A stretch of 9,347 nucleotides of DNA. Origin: an uncultured Saprospiraceae bacterium (GTDB lineage Bacteria > Bacteroidota > Bacteroidia > Chitinophagales > Saprospiraceae). How positions within the stretch are numbered: the first letter of the stretch is position 1; each line of letters begins with the position of its first letter. The translations under genes and the position numbers were made by a program. The stretch covers positions 1 through 9,347 of the forward strand of contig CALCSX010000112.1 in the NCBI GenBank assembly GCA_937894165.1. The letters run 5' to 3'. Below are positions 1 through 6,348 of this stretch, in pieces. Under the pieces are notes generated by a model that saw only the letters and a program-made list of their open reading frames with translations, had not been told where the DNA came from and ran no database searches.

Positions 1-244
1 ATATAGAAAATGGTCTAATTAAATATATTTTATATTTAATCAATATATATAATTAATATAATAATATTTTAAATAATTATTAATACTAAATTATATTTAA
101 TTTAACATTTAATTTTGTCTGATTAAAATTTTATTTAATGAAAATATCAATGCAAAAATATTTTTACATCATTATAAGGAATGTATCTTAAATGTTGTTT
201 AATGGAATATATTTTGTCTTACAGCGCGTATTCTTGTGGCAACA
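1..244. other. AT-rich non-coding stretch
   Basis: The stretch is almost entirely A and T, especially positions 1-190, with short runs related to TTTAAT and TATATT recurring. I see no ORF with a credible start, no RNA gene and no clear promoter. It lies downstream of the AraC-family gene, which ends at 245. The only less AT-rich part, about 222-257, contains a 6-bp inverted repeat (TGTGGC at 235-240 and GCCACA at 252-257) that overlaps the stop codon of that gene. Confidence 0.6.
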
Positions 245-1261
245 TTATTCAGCCACATTACCTGATCGAGATTTCTTTTGATATACTTTAGGTGAACAAT
301 TATATTTTTCTTTAAATATTTTTGAAAAATAACTTCTACTGGTAAAACCTACAGAATAAACAATCTGTGAAATGTTATAATCTGAGCTTTGGATCATATT
401 TTCAGCCTCCTTTAATCTCTCATTTCTGATAAAATCTATGACAGTGCGATTGTAAAGTGATTTAAATCCTTCTTGCAACTTACAGGCATATAAGCCACTT
501 TTTTTACAAAGACTATCTATGGAGTGGTTTATTTCTAAATTTTCACATATATAATCAGCAGTCGCCTTTATCGCTATTGTTTCTTCCTTAGACAAATTAT
601 TACAAGAAAATTTATCGACATTTTTATCTTGATAGTACTGCTGAATATGATAACCTAAAATGATGTGCAGTAAACCCTCTTTAAAATATTTTTGGGTTAC
701 ATCTAATACTTCAAGGTTATTTAATTGCTCAATTGTCTCGGCTATTTTCAAATTATAATTTCCGAAATAAAATGGATTATCCGAATTGGATAAAAGTTTT
801 AAATCATCAAATGTATCATACAAGTTTCTCTCATACGGGGATTGAGGGTATTCGTGTTTTATTAATTTTATAATGGAAAATCTCGTACGGGACTCCTTAT
901 CAAACATCACCGAAACATTTCCTTCCGTAGGACAAGGGAAAATACCCGGCTCAAAAGAAAAACATTCGTTAACAGGAGAATCATTTAAATAAAAACGCAG
1001 TCTCCCTTCCATACAATAAACAAAATAAAACTCTCCCTCTCCGGAACACAGTTCTAAAAGAACATCCTCAGTAAAAGTAAAGTCATATTGATAGTACTCT
1101 AAATAATTAAAGCACATGAATTGTAAACTGCCCTTTACCCTTTGATCATTGTATATAATTTTTGCTTCATTTATATCCTGATCAATTGTAGCATTAAAAA
1201 TTTTAAGAGAATCTTCCCAGGTTCTCGGACTGTCTATCTGCAAGTGATTTAAGAAAATCAT
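245..1261 (-). CDS. AraC-family transcriptional regulator
   Basis: This 338-residue protein ends in a canonical AraC/XylS DNA-binding domain. The first helix-turn-helix lies at about residues 247-283 (SIDSLCKKSGLYACKLQEGF, then FIRNERL). The second lies at about 296-330 and has the family signature IVYSVGFTSRSYFSKIFKEKY followed by SPKVYQK. The N-terminal ~220 residues resemble the ligand-sensing half of PchR-like regulators (residues 80-110 include YCMEGRLRFYLND and FEPGIFP), but the inducer cannot be read from sequence. It is transcribed alone: the next minus-strand gene upstream ends 430 bp away behind its own terminator. The ATG at 1261 has no clear Shine-Dalgarno sequence, which is normal for Bacteroidota. 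A perfect palindrome at 1294-1310 lies 33 bp upstream of the start codon and is a likely control site. The family is sure; the target genes are unknown. Confidence 0.92.
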   Translation of the reverse strand: MIFLNHLQIDSPRTWEDSLKIFNATIDQDINEAKIIYNDQRVKGSLQFMCFNYLEYYQYDFTFTEDVLLELCSGEGEFYFVYCMEGRLRFYLNDSPVNECFSFEPGIFPCPTEGNVSVMFDKESRTRFSIIKLIKHEYPQSPYERNLYDTFDDLKLLSNSDNPFYFGNYNLKIAETIEQLNNLEVLDVTQKYFKEGLLHIILGYHIQQYYQDKNVDKFSCNNLSKEETIAIKATADYICENLEINHSIDSLCKKSGLYACKLQEGFKSLYNRTVIDFIRNERLKEAENMIQSSDYNISQIVYSVGFTSRSYFSKIFKEKYNCSPKVYQKKSRSGNVAE

Positions 1262-1293
1262 ATTTTAAGATCTTTAGGTTAAATATTTTTGTT

Positions 1294-1310
1294 TTGAACA
1301 GTCTGTTCAA
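1294..1310. promoter_or_regulatory. 17-bp perfect palindrome, probable operator
   Basis: TTGAACAG-T-CTGTTCAA is a perfect inverted repeat with 8-bp arms around one central base. It is 33 bp upstream of the AraC-family start codon, in DNA otherwise made almost wholly of A and T. The symmetry and size suit a homodimeric repressor such as a TetR-type protein better than AraC proteins, which usually bind direct repeats. The binding protein is not identifiable from this window. On the transcript it could also form a small hairpin, but the one-base centre makes a DNA site more likely. Confidence 0.55.
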
Positions 1311-1622
1311 CTCATAACTAAAATATAAGTATTGATACCTTAAGATAATTTTATTATAACAAACCATAGTAAAATAATTATGGTACTATAATTAACATAT
1401 TGAAATTCTCAATTTTATACTTTCATGTCCCTTAAATCAACAAAATTATTTTTCCCAAAGTTTTATTTTTAAAAATTAAATTAAATAAACCATTATAAAT
1501 CATAATTTTATTACAGTTTAATTTTTGATAAAATCCAAATAATGTACAATACAGAATTTTAAAAAATTGTAGATAGGGTTTTCAAATAACATTAAATTGT
1601 CTCAGAATAACAATTAAATATT

Positions 1623-1661
1623 AAATAAAACAAACCATTTCGATTTATCAAAATGGTTTGT
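1623..1661 (-). terminator. Rho-independent terminator of the DUF892 gene
   Basis: An 11-bp perfect stem is formed by ACAAACCATTT (1630-1640) and AAATGGTTTGT (1651-1661), with a 10-nt loop. Read on the minus strand, the stem is followed by TTTATTTAA, giving a U-rich tail. No T run follows the stem on the plus strand, so it works leftward. It lies 30 bp past the stop codon of the ferritin-like gene, the right place for its terminator. Confidence 0.8.
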
Positions 1662-1691
1662 CAGAAGGATAATATTTATAAAAAACTATAT

Positions 1692-2177
1692 TTAAGATGC
1701 TGCTTTCTTATTGATTTTTTTCTCTGCTAATTTATTAAGTTTTTCATCAGCACCATATTCCTCGTCCAAGGTTTTTTGCAACTTTTTAGCGATATCATCG
1801 TGTCCAAGATCTTTCGCATATCTTACCGCAGTCCCGTAACTTGAAATTTCATAATGTTCTACTTTCTGAGCGTTGGCAATGAGTCCGGCATCACGAACAT
1901 CTTTTTCAGCATCCTCTTTTAAAAAACTTTTAGCTTCCTTGATAAGTCCTTCCATTGCTTTGCACTTCTCATTCTTCATTTTTATTCCTAAATCTTTGCA
2001 GATTTCCTCAATTCTGGACTTATGAACTTCAGTTTCTTTGAGATGTGATTCAAATGCTTTTTTAAGTTGAGCATTACTTGAGTTTTCAGCCATTTCCGGC
2101 AAGGCCTTTATTAATTGATCTTCGGCACTATACAAATCAAATAGTTGGTGTTCAAATAAATCTTCTAATGTTTTCAT
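1692..2177 (-). CDS. DUF892/YciF-type ferritin-like protein
   Basis: This 161-residue, largely helical protein belongs to the DUF892 (YciF) family of ferritin-like four-helix bundles. Family landmarks appear in order: LYSAEDQLIKALPEM at residues 15-29, the HLKETEVHKSRIEEI helix at 45-59, CKAMEGLIKEA at 72-82, DAGLIANAQKVEHYEISSYG at 96-115, and TLDEEYGADEKL at 136-147. Likely di-metal ligands are E19, E48, H52, E107, H108 and E139 or E140, by analogy with the fold. Relatives are often induced by osmotic, oxidative or envelope stress, but their reaction is not established. The Lys/Ala-rich tail ends in KKAAS. It is monocistronic, with a strong terminator downstream and a 204-bp divergent gap upstream. 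The start region is A-rich with no Shine-Dalgarno sequence. Family confident, role uncertain. Confidence 0.9.
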   Translation of the reverse strand: MKTLEDLFEHQLFDLYSAEDQLIKALPEMAENSSNAQLKKAFESHLKETEVHKSRIEEICKDLGIKMKNEKCKAMEGLIKEAKSFLKEDAEKDVRDAGLIANAQKVEHYEISSYGTAVRYAKDLGHDDIAKKLQKTLDEEYGADEKLNKLAEKKINKKAAS

Positions 2178-2381
2178 ATTTTCAATTTTTATTTTATTAA
2201 TAAGACCAAACTAAAAGCTTATGATTGATCATATTGACTCAAATGAAAAAAAAATTAACGCATTTTAAATATATTAACAAAGGATGTGCTTATCAACGAT
2301 TTTAATTTGCTATTGAGCTAAAATATTTATTTTAAGAGTAAATTTTTCCATAAGATTAAATGCAATTTTGTCAAAAATTCA

Positions 2382-2825
2382 ATGATGTTTTTAATGAAAG
2401 TCCTTATCGGTAGTTTAGTAGCTACAACATGTATGACTGCTTTTAGCTTTTTGTGGGGATATGTTACAGCGACGCTAACCAAGGAACCAATCTTATTGAA
2501 TATATTATTGAGAAGATCTAATATCTTCTCGAATTCCATTTCAAATCACAGTTTAAACGGTTGGTTTTTGCATTATTTTATCGGAGGTATTTTCATTTTA
2601 ATTATGTACCTCCTATGGGATTACGAGTTAATTAAATTTAGTTTATTAAGTGCAATTTTAATGGGATTTGTAGCCGGTATTGTCGGAATAAGAGGATGGC
2701 AAATTATGTTTGCAGCTTCGCGAAAACCTCCCAGAATAAATTATTTAAATTATTACAATCAATTACTCTTAGCACACATAATTTTTGGAATAAGCGGTTA
2801 TATGGTTTACCCCTATTTTGCATAG
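2382..2825 (+). CDS. Four-helix integral membrane protein, function unknown
   Basis: This 147-residue protein has four hydrophobic segments, at about residues 5-27, 61-80, 84-106 and 127-146. Between the first and second is a polar loop containing KEPILLNILLRR. The sequence features GWFLHYFIGGIFI at 60-72, GIVGIRGWQIMF at 99-110 and the final AHIIFGISGYMVY resemble small uncharacterised membrane proteins I associate with Bacteroidota, but I cannot name a family securely. His64 and His132, together with the GW motif, lie within or at the edge of helices and could be functional. The start may be any of the ATGs at 2382, 2385 or 2394; none has a good Shine-Dalgarno sequence, and 2394 gives the typical MKVLIGSLVATT beginning. 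It stands alone, divergent from the DUF892 gene and convergent with proline dehydrogenase 42 bp away. Confidence 0.75.
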   Translation: MMFLMKVLIGSLVATTCMTAFSFLWGYVTATLTKEPILLNILLRRSNIFSNSISNHSLNGWFLHYFIGGIFILIMYLLWDYELIKFSLLSAILMGFVAGIVGIRGWQIMFAASRKPPRINYLNYYNQLLLAHIIFGISGYMVYPYFA

Positions 2826-2867
2826 AATTTTGGTTCCCGCTTATCAATGCAGATTTGAACCGACCTC

Positions 2868-4055
2868 TTAGTTACTTTTTCTTCTCAATATTTCCTCTTT
2901 AATCAACTTTAATTCACGGCTCATCTCTCCACTAACAGCTGCGTTTTCTTGTGCCCTTCTTATGAGGTAAGGGATCACATCTGCTACAGGACCGTAAGGA
3001 ACATACTTAGCTGAATTATATCCCGCAGCTGCTAGATTAAAAGTAATATTGTCACTCATTCCATATAGCTGACAGAAAGAAAGATGGGGATGTTTGGGGT
3101 CTATTTTTTTGTCCTCAATCATTTGAGCCTGCAATTCACAACTAACTGCATTATGAGTTGCCGCGCAAGATGCTATCGTGGTATAATTTTCGATACAATA
3201 TACTATCCCATCATTATACATCTTGTCCGTATCAGCCTTAGATTTGTGAATGGGATTCTCGTAACCGTTTTCAGCAGCCCGCTTGGCCTCTTTCTCCATG
3301 TATGCTCCTCTGACCAACTTTGCACCTAGAAGATATTTGGCAGACAAAGCTTTCTGATGGGAAGTTTTTAAAAACTCCAACCGATCTTTTCGGTACATTT
3401 GAAATGTATTATAGACTATAACTTTCTCCTTATTATACCTTTCCATCATTGTATCAGTTAGCTCATCGATTGCTCGCTGTATCCAACTTTCTTCTGCATC
3501 AACAAAAACTCCAACTTTCATTACATTTGCTCTGTGACATACGGCATCTAACCTTTTCAACAAATTGGTTTTCTCTTGCCCTTCCTTTTCACTCAAGTTC
3601 TCACCCTTGCTCAATTTTTCTAAAAGATCATTCCGACACATACCTGTAATTTTTATACTAATGACCGGCACTGAAGCATTTGTTGCGGTGAAATCTATTG
3701 CCTTGAGAAATTCATTCATTGCCCTATTAAAATCTTCCATTGACTCTTTCCCTTCTACACCATAATCTAAAATGGTCAAAGTATCATATTTTGCTAATAA
3801 ATCGATGGTACTTTGAGTTTCTAATAATGTTCTCCCACCACAAAATTGCTCATAAATAGTGTTACGAATGATGGTTTCCACAAATGGAACCCTTAGTTTA
3901 AAAGCAATTAAACCTATTTTAGAACCAATTTTGACTAAGCCTGCCTTATTCATCAAAGAAAACAAGCGGCTAGTCTTTTTAAGCTCAGCATCCGATTTTG
4001 ATCGGAATGCAATTTCAGTATTTGAAAAATCTAATTTTGAGGGATATAATTTCAT
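2868..4055 (-). CDS. Proline dehydrogenase, monofunctional
   Basis: This is a 395-residue FAD-dependent proline dehydrogenase, which oxidises L-proline to pyrroline-5-carboxylate in the first step of proline catabolism. It is a single-domain enzyme of the PRODH barrel family, not a PutA fusion. Visible motifs are KITG at 135-138, FVDAEESW at 184-191, YNTFQMYRKD at 215-224, KLVRGAYMEKE at 246-256, ATHN at 299-302, QLYGMSD at 329-335, and the substrate-binding signature from Y351 to N371 with PYLIRRAQEN and the carboxylate-binding Arg pair at 366-367. I choose the ATG at 4055 over one at 4085. It overlaps the aroE stop as ATGA and has AAGGA at 4064-4068 with 8-nt spacing. The resulting start, MKLYPSKLDF then FRSKSDAELKK, also fits the family. 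It is translationally coupled to aroE. No partner pyrroline-5-carboxylate dehydrogenase gene is in the window. Confidence 0.95.
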   Translation of the reverse strand: MKLYPSKLDFSNTEIAFRSKSDAELKKTSRLFSLMNKAGLVKIGSKIGLIAFKLRVPFVETIIRNTIYEQFCGGRTLLETQSTIDLLAKYDTLTILDYGVEGKESMEDFNRAMNEFLKAIDFTATNASVPVISIKITGMCRNDLLEKLSKGENLSEKEGQEKTNLLKRLDAVCHRANVMKVGVFVDAEESWIQRAIDELTDTMMERYNKEKVIVYNTFQMYRKDRLEFLKTSHQKALSAKYLLGAKLVRGAYMEKEAKRAAENGYENPIHKSKADTDKMYNDGIVYCIENYTTIASCAATHNAVSCELQAQMIEDKKIDPKHPHLSFCQLYGMSDNITFNLAAAGYNSAKYVPYGPVADVIPYLIRRAQENAAVSGEMSRELKLIKEEILRRKSN

Positions 4056-4804
4056 ATTTTTAATCCTTTGGTCCAAAATGTCCATGCATGTTCAGCTTGT
4101 TTAACAAACATTGAATAGCCATTCATTATTTTTGCTCCTGCATTTTCTGCTCGGGACAAAAATAATGATTTGTCCGGATTATAAATCATGTCATAAAAAT
4201 AATGTTCACCACTAATAGATGAAAAAGGAATTGAAGGACAATTATTGATATCGGGATACATTCCAACAGGCGTGGAGTTAATCACTAATTTGTGAGAAGA
4301 GAGATATTCAGGTATTGAATTATAGGAAATAAATTCCTCCTTTGATTGCCTGGAAACAACTTTAAATTCAATATCCATCTTTTTTAAAACCCACTGAGCC
4401 GCCGCAGAAGCCCCTCCCGAGCCAAGTACAAGTGCTTTTCCATTAAATTCGATAGGTAAAAAATCCTTTAAAGCCAATTCAAAACCAATGACATCAGTAT
4501 TTTCTCCAAATAACAATTCATCTTGAATTTTGACTGTATTTACAGCTCCAATTTCTTTTGCCGCACTGCTTATTTGATCCAAATATGGAATAATGGTCTT
4601 TTTATGAGGTATAGTAACATTAAAGCCCAATAGATTTTCAATTTTTATCAATTGCTTAATCTCATGAATTTCTTCTATTGGATATAAATTGTATGAAAAT
4701 TGAGACAAGGATAAATTCTCAAATTTCTTTTCGAAATAATATTTTGAAAAGGAATGGCCTAGAGGGTAGCCTATGAGACCTAATTTTAAGCTTTTTTCCT
4801 CCAT
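4052..4804 (-). CDS. aroE: Shikimate dehydrogenase
   Basis: This 250-residue NADPH-dependent enzyme reduces 3-dehydroshikimate to shikimate in aromatic amino acid and chorismate synthesis. Numbering from the ATG at 4804, the substrate-binding GYPLGHSFS lies at 12-20, NVTIPHKK at 62-69 with catalytic Lys68, and ENTD at 101-104 with catalytic Asp104. The dinucleotide-binding turn GSGGASAAA is at 128-136, SRQ at 151-153 carries a likely NADP-phosphate Arg, NSTPVGM is at 176-182, and the C-terminal GYSMFVKQAEHAW is at 229-241. The frame opens at a GTG at 4822, adding six residues, but the ATG at 4804 gives the family's usual N-terminus and length. All catalytic residues are present. It is first in a two-gene unit with proline dehydrogenase and divergent from miaB, behind a shared control region. 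Confidence 0.94.
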   Translation of the reverse strand: MEEKSLKLGLIGYPLGHSFSKYYFEKKFENLSLSQFSYNLYPIEEIHEIKQLIKIENLLGFNVTIPHKKTIIPYLDQISSAAKEIGAVNTVKIQDELLFGENTDVIGFELALKDFLPIEFNGKALVLGSGGASAAAQWVLKKMDIEFKVVSRQSKEEFISYNSIPEYLSSHKLVINSTPVGMYPDINNCPSIPFSSISGEHYFYDMIYNPDKSLFLSRAENAGAKIMNGYSMFVKQAEHAWTFWTKGLKI

Positions 4805-4835
4805 ATATGAAGATTTTTTCACAAGTGCAGCGTTC

Positions 4836-4863
4836 TGTCACAAAAGAAGTGACATTTTGTCAC
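4836..4863. promoter_or_regulatory. Cluster of three TGTCAC/GTGACA half-sites
   Basis: Three copies of one hexamer lie in 28 bp: TGTCAC at 4836-4841, GTGACA at 4849-4854 and TGTCAC at 4858-4863. The last two form a perfect inverted repeat with a 3-bp spacer, and the first two form one with a 7-bp spacer. The direct copies, each within the 10-mer TGTCACAAAA, are exactly 22 bp apart, or two helical turns, so they face the same side of the DNA. The cluster covers the predicted aroE transcription start and sits just upstream of the miaB core promoter. This is the arrangement of an operator for a dimeric regulator; the regulator is unknown. Confidence 0.55.
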
Positions 4864-4870
4864 AAAAATA
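4863..4870 (-). promoter_or_regulatory. Putative aroE -7 promoter element
   Basis: On the minus strand this reads TATTTTTG, an exact match to the Bacteroidota primary-sigma -7 consensus TAnnTTTG. Transcription would start near 4856, leaving a leader of about 50 nt before the ATG at 4804. No clear TTTG -33 element is visible at the expected distance. Its first base overlaps the last base of the TGTCAC cluster. Confidence 0.45.
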
Positions 4871-4883
4871 TGCAATAAATCTG

Positions 4884-4891
4884 TAAATTTG
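4884..4891 (+). promoter_or_regulatory. Putative miaB -7 promoter element
   Basis: TAAATTTG matches the Bacteroidota -7 consensus TAnnTTTG exactly. A TTTG at 4856-4859 could serve as the -33 element, although the 24-bp gap is somewhat longer than usual. That TTTG lies inside the GTGACA/TGTCAC inverted repeat, so a bound protein would compete with RNA polymerase. The expected transcription start is near 4898, which leaves only about 9 nt before the ATG at 4907. Confidence 0.5.
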
Positions 4892-4906
4892 CGCTTCAAG
4901 AATAAA

Positions 4907-6343
4907 ATGACAGTTGAAATGTTTGACAAAGGGATATTGGAACAAAGCAAGGTAATTGATGAGACCAGACAAGGTGAGACTTATAATCACAATAGCGAGA
5001 GCAATATAGACGGAAAAAAGTTTTTTATAGAAAGCTATGGATGTCAGATGAATTTTTCTGATAGTGAAATAGTAGCATCAGTACTTATAGGAGATGGTTT
5101 CCAGCCAACTAACTTTTGGGTTGAGGCTGACTTGATTCTACTTAATACCTGCTCAATTCGTGAGAAGGCTGAAGATACTATTAGAAAAAGGTTGAGAGAT
5201 TTTAATAGATTAAAAAAGGACAAACCGGGTATTCTAATAGGAGTGCTAGGTTGCATGGCAGAGCGATTAAAACATAAATTTTTAGAACAAGAACAGCTGG
5301 TAGATATCGTGGTAGGACCGGATGCTTACAGGGACATTCCCAATTTGGTTCGCACAGCTGAGGATGGTGATAAGGGAGTAAATGTCTACTTATCACGAGA
5401 GGAGACTTATGCCGATATAAGCCCGGTAAGATTGAATGACAATGGCATTTCAGCATTTATTTCTATCATGAGGGGCTGCGACAATATGTGTTCATTCTGT
5501 GTAGTTCCATTCACCCGAGGAAGAGAAAGGAGTCGTGATGCATTCTCCATTATAGCAGAGGCGACAGAATTATATAGTCAAGGTTATCGAGAAGTCACAT
5601 TGCTGGGACAAAATGTAGATTCTTATAAATGGGAAAATCCGGAAGAAGGTAAAATTGTTTCTTTCGCCGAGCTACTGGAAAGTGTTGCCAATGTCGCTCC
5701 TGATTTGAGGGTGAGATTTTCAACTTCCCACCCGAAAGATATTAACGATGATGTCTTGTTTACAATGGCGAAATACAAAAACATCTGTAAATATATACAT
5801 TTACCCGTACAGTCAGGCAATACTCGAATCTTAAAACTGATGAATCGGACCTATACTGCAGAATGGTACCGAGAAAAAATTGATAGAATTTATGAAATCA
5901 TTCCGGATATAGCCTTATCCAGTGACATGATTTCAGGATTTTGCACTGAGACCCAGGAAGAACATCTGGAAACACTTCAAATGATGGAATATGCAAATTA
6001 CAGCTTTTCCTATATGTTCTATTATTCAGAAAGACCCGGCACATTAGCCGCAAGAAAATATGCCGATGACATACCATTGGAGGTAAAAAAGCAAAGATTA
6101 ACGGATGTAGTAAGACTTCAAGGTCAATTATCTTATGCACACAATTTAAAGGACATAGGAAAAACATTTGAAGTTCTAATTGAAGGGGATTCTAAAAGAT
6201 CCGAACTTGATTTTAAAGGGAGAAATACTCAAAATAAAATGATCATCTTCCCTAAAATCGCAGATTATAAACCCGGTGACTACGTTAATGTTAAAGTAAA
6301 TTCCGTCACTAGTGCCACCTTAATGGGAGAAATCGTACAGTAA
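4907..6343 (+). CDS. miaB: tRNA-2-methylthio-N6-isopentenyladenosine methylthiotransferase MiaB
   Basis: This 478-residue radical-SAM enzyme adds a methylthio group to isopentenyl-adenosine at position 37 of tRNAs reading U-starting codons. The N-terminal MTTase domain carries the three auxiliary-cluster cysteines: C46 in ESYGCQMNFSDSE, C82 in LLNTCSIREKAE and C116 in GVLGCMAER. The radical-SAM motif C191-x3-C195-x2-C198 lies in RGCDNMCSFCVVPFTRGRE, the MiaB-type signature. The TRAM domain fills about residues 412-478. The frame opens earlier at a TTG at 4889, but that codon is part of the -7 promoter element, so I place the start at the ATG at 4907; an ATG at 4919 is also possible. It ends in TAATAATAATG: three in-frame stops, with the third overlapping the next gene's start codon. 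Confidence 0.96.
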   Translation: MTVEMFDKGILEQSKVIDETRQGETYNHNSESNIDGKKFFIESYGCQMNFSDSEIVASVLIGDGFQPTNFWVEADLILLNTCSIREKAEDTIRKRLRDFNRLKKDKPGILIGVLGCMAERLKHKFLEQEQLVDIVVGPDAYRDIPNLVRTAEDGDKGVNVYLSREETYADISPVRLNDNGISAFISIMRGCDNMCSFCVVPFTRGRERSRDAFSIIAEATELYSQGYREVTLLGQNVDSYKWENPEEGKIVSFAELLESVANVAPDLRVRFSTSHPKDINDDVLFTMAKYKNICKYIHLPVQSGNTRILKLMNRTYTAEWYREKIDRIYEIIPDIALSSDMISGFCTETQEEHLETLQMMEYANYSFSYMFYYSERPGTLAARKYADDIPLEVKKQRLTDVVRLQGQLSYAHNLKDIGKTFEVLIEGDSKRSELDFKGRNTQNKMIIFPKIADYKPGDYVNVKVNSVTSATLMGEIVQ

Positions 6344-6348
6344 TAATA

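Larger units (their letters stand above)
1262..1691. other. 430-bp intergenic region with control sites
   Basis: There is no credible coding sequence in any frame. The left end should hold the promoter of the AraC-family gene, and it contains the 17-bp palindrome at 1294-1310 and a looser 20-bp AT-rich palindrome at 1375-1394. The right end holds the terminator of the DUF892 gene at 1623-1661. The words ACCATA (1363-1368) and TATGGT (1379-1384) form a further 6-bp inverted repeat overlapping the second palindrome. I found no exact TAnnTTTG promoter element reading toward the AraC-family gene. Confidence 0.6.

Noticed and set aside
138..191. Small plus-strand ORF of 17 codons in the AT-rich left end
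   Set aside because: It has no Shine-Dalgarno sequence or promoter, and its composition is what AT-rich non-coding DNA gives by chance.
235..257. TGTGGC/GCCACA hairpin at the end of the AraC-family gene as a terminator
   Set aside because: The stem is only 6 bp, overlaps the stop codon, and no U-rich run follows it on the minus strand.
1358..1638. Repeated AACAAACCAT at 1358-1367 and 1629-1638
   Set aside because: It occurs only twice, and one copy is part of a terminator stem, so a functional repeat family is not supported.
2832..2861. GGTTC/GAACC inverted repeat between the convergent membrane-protein and proline dehydrogenase genes
   Set aside because: A 5-bp stem with a 20-nt loop and no adjacent U tract is too weak to call a terminator.
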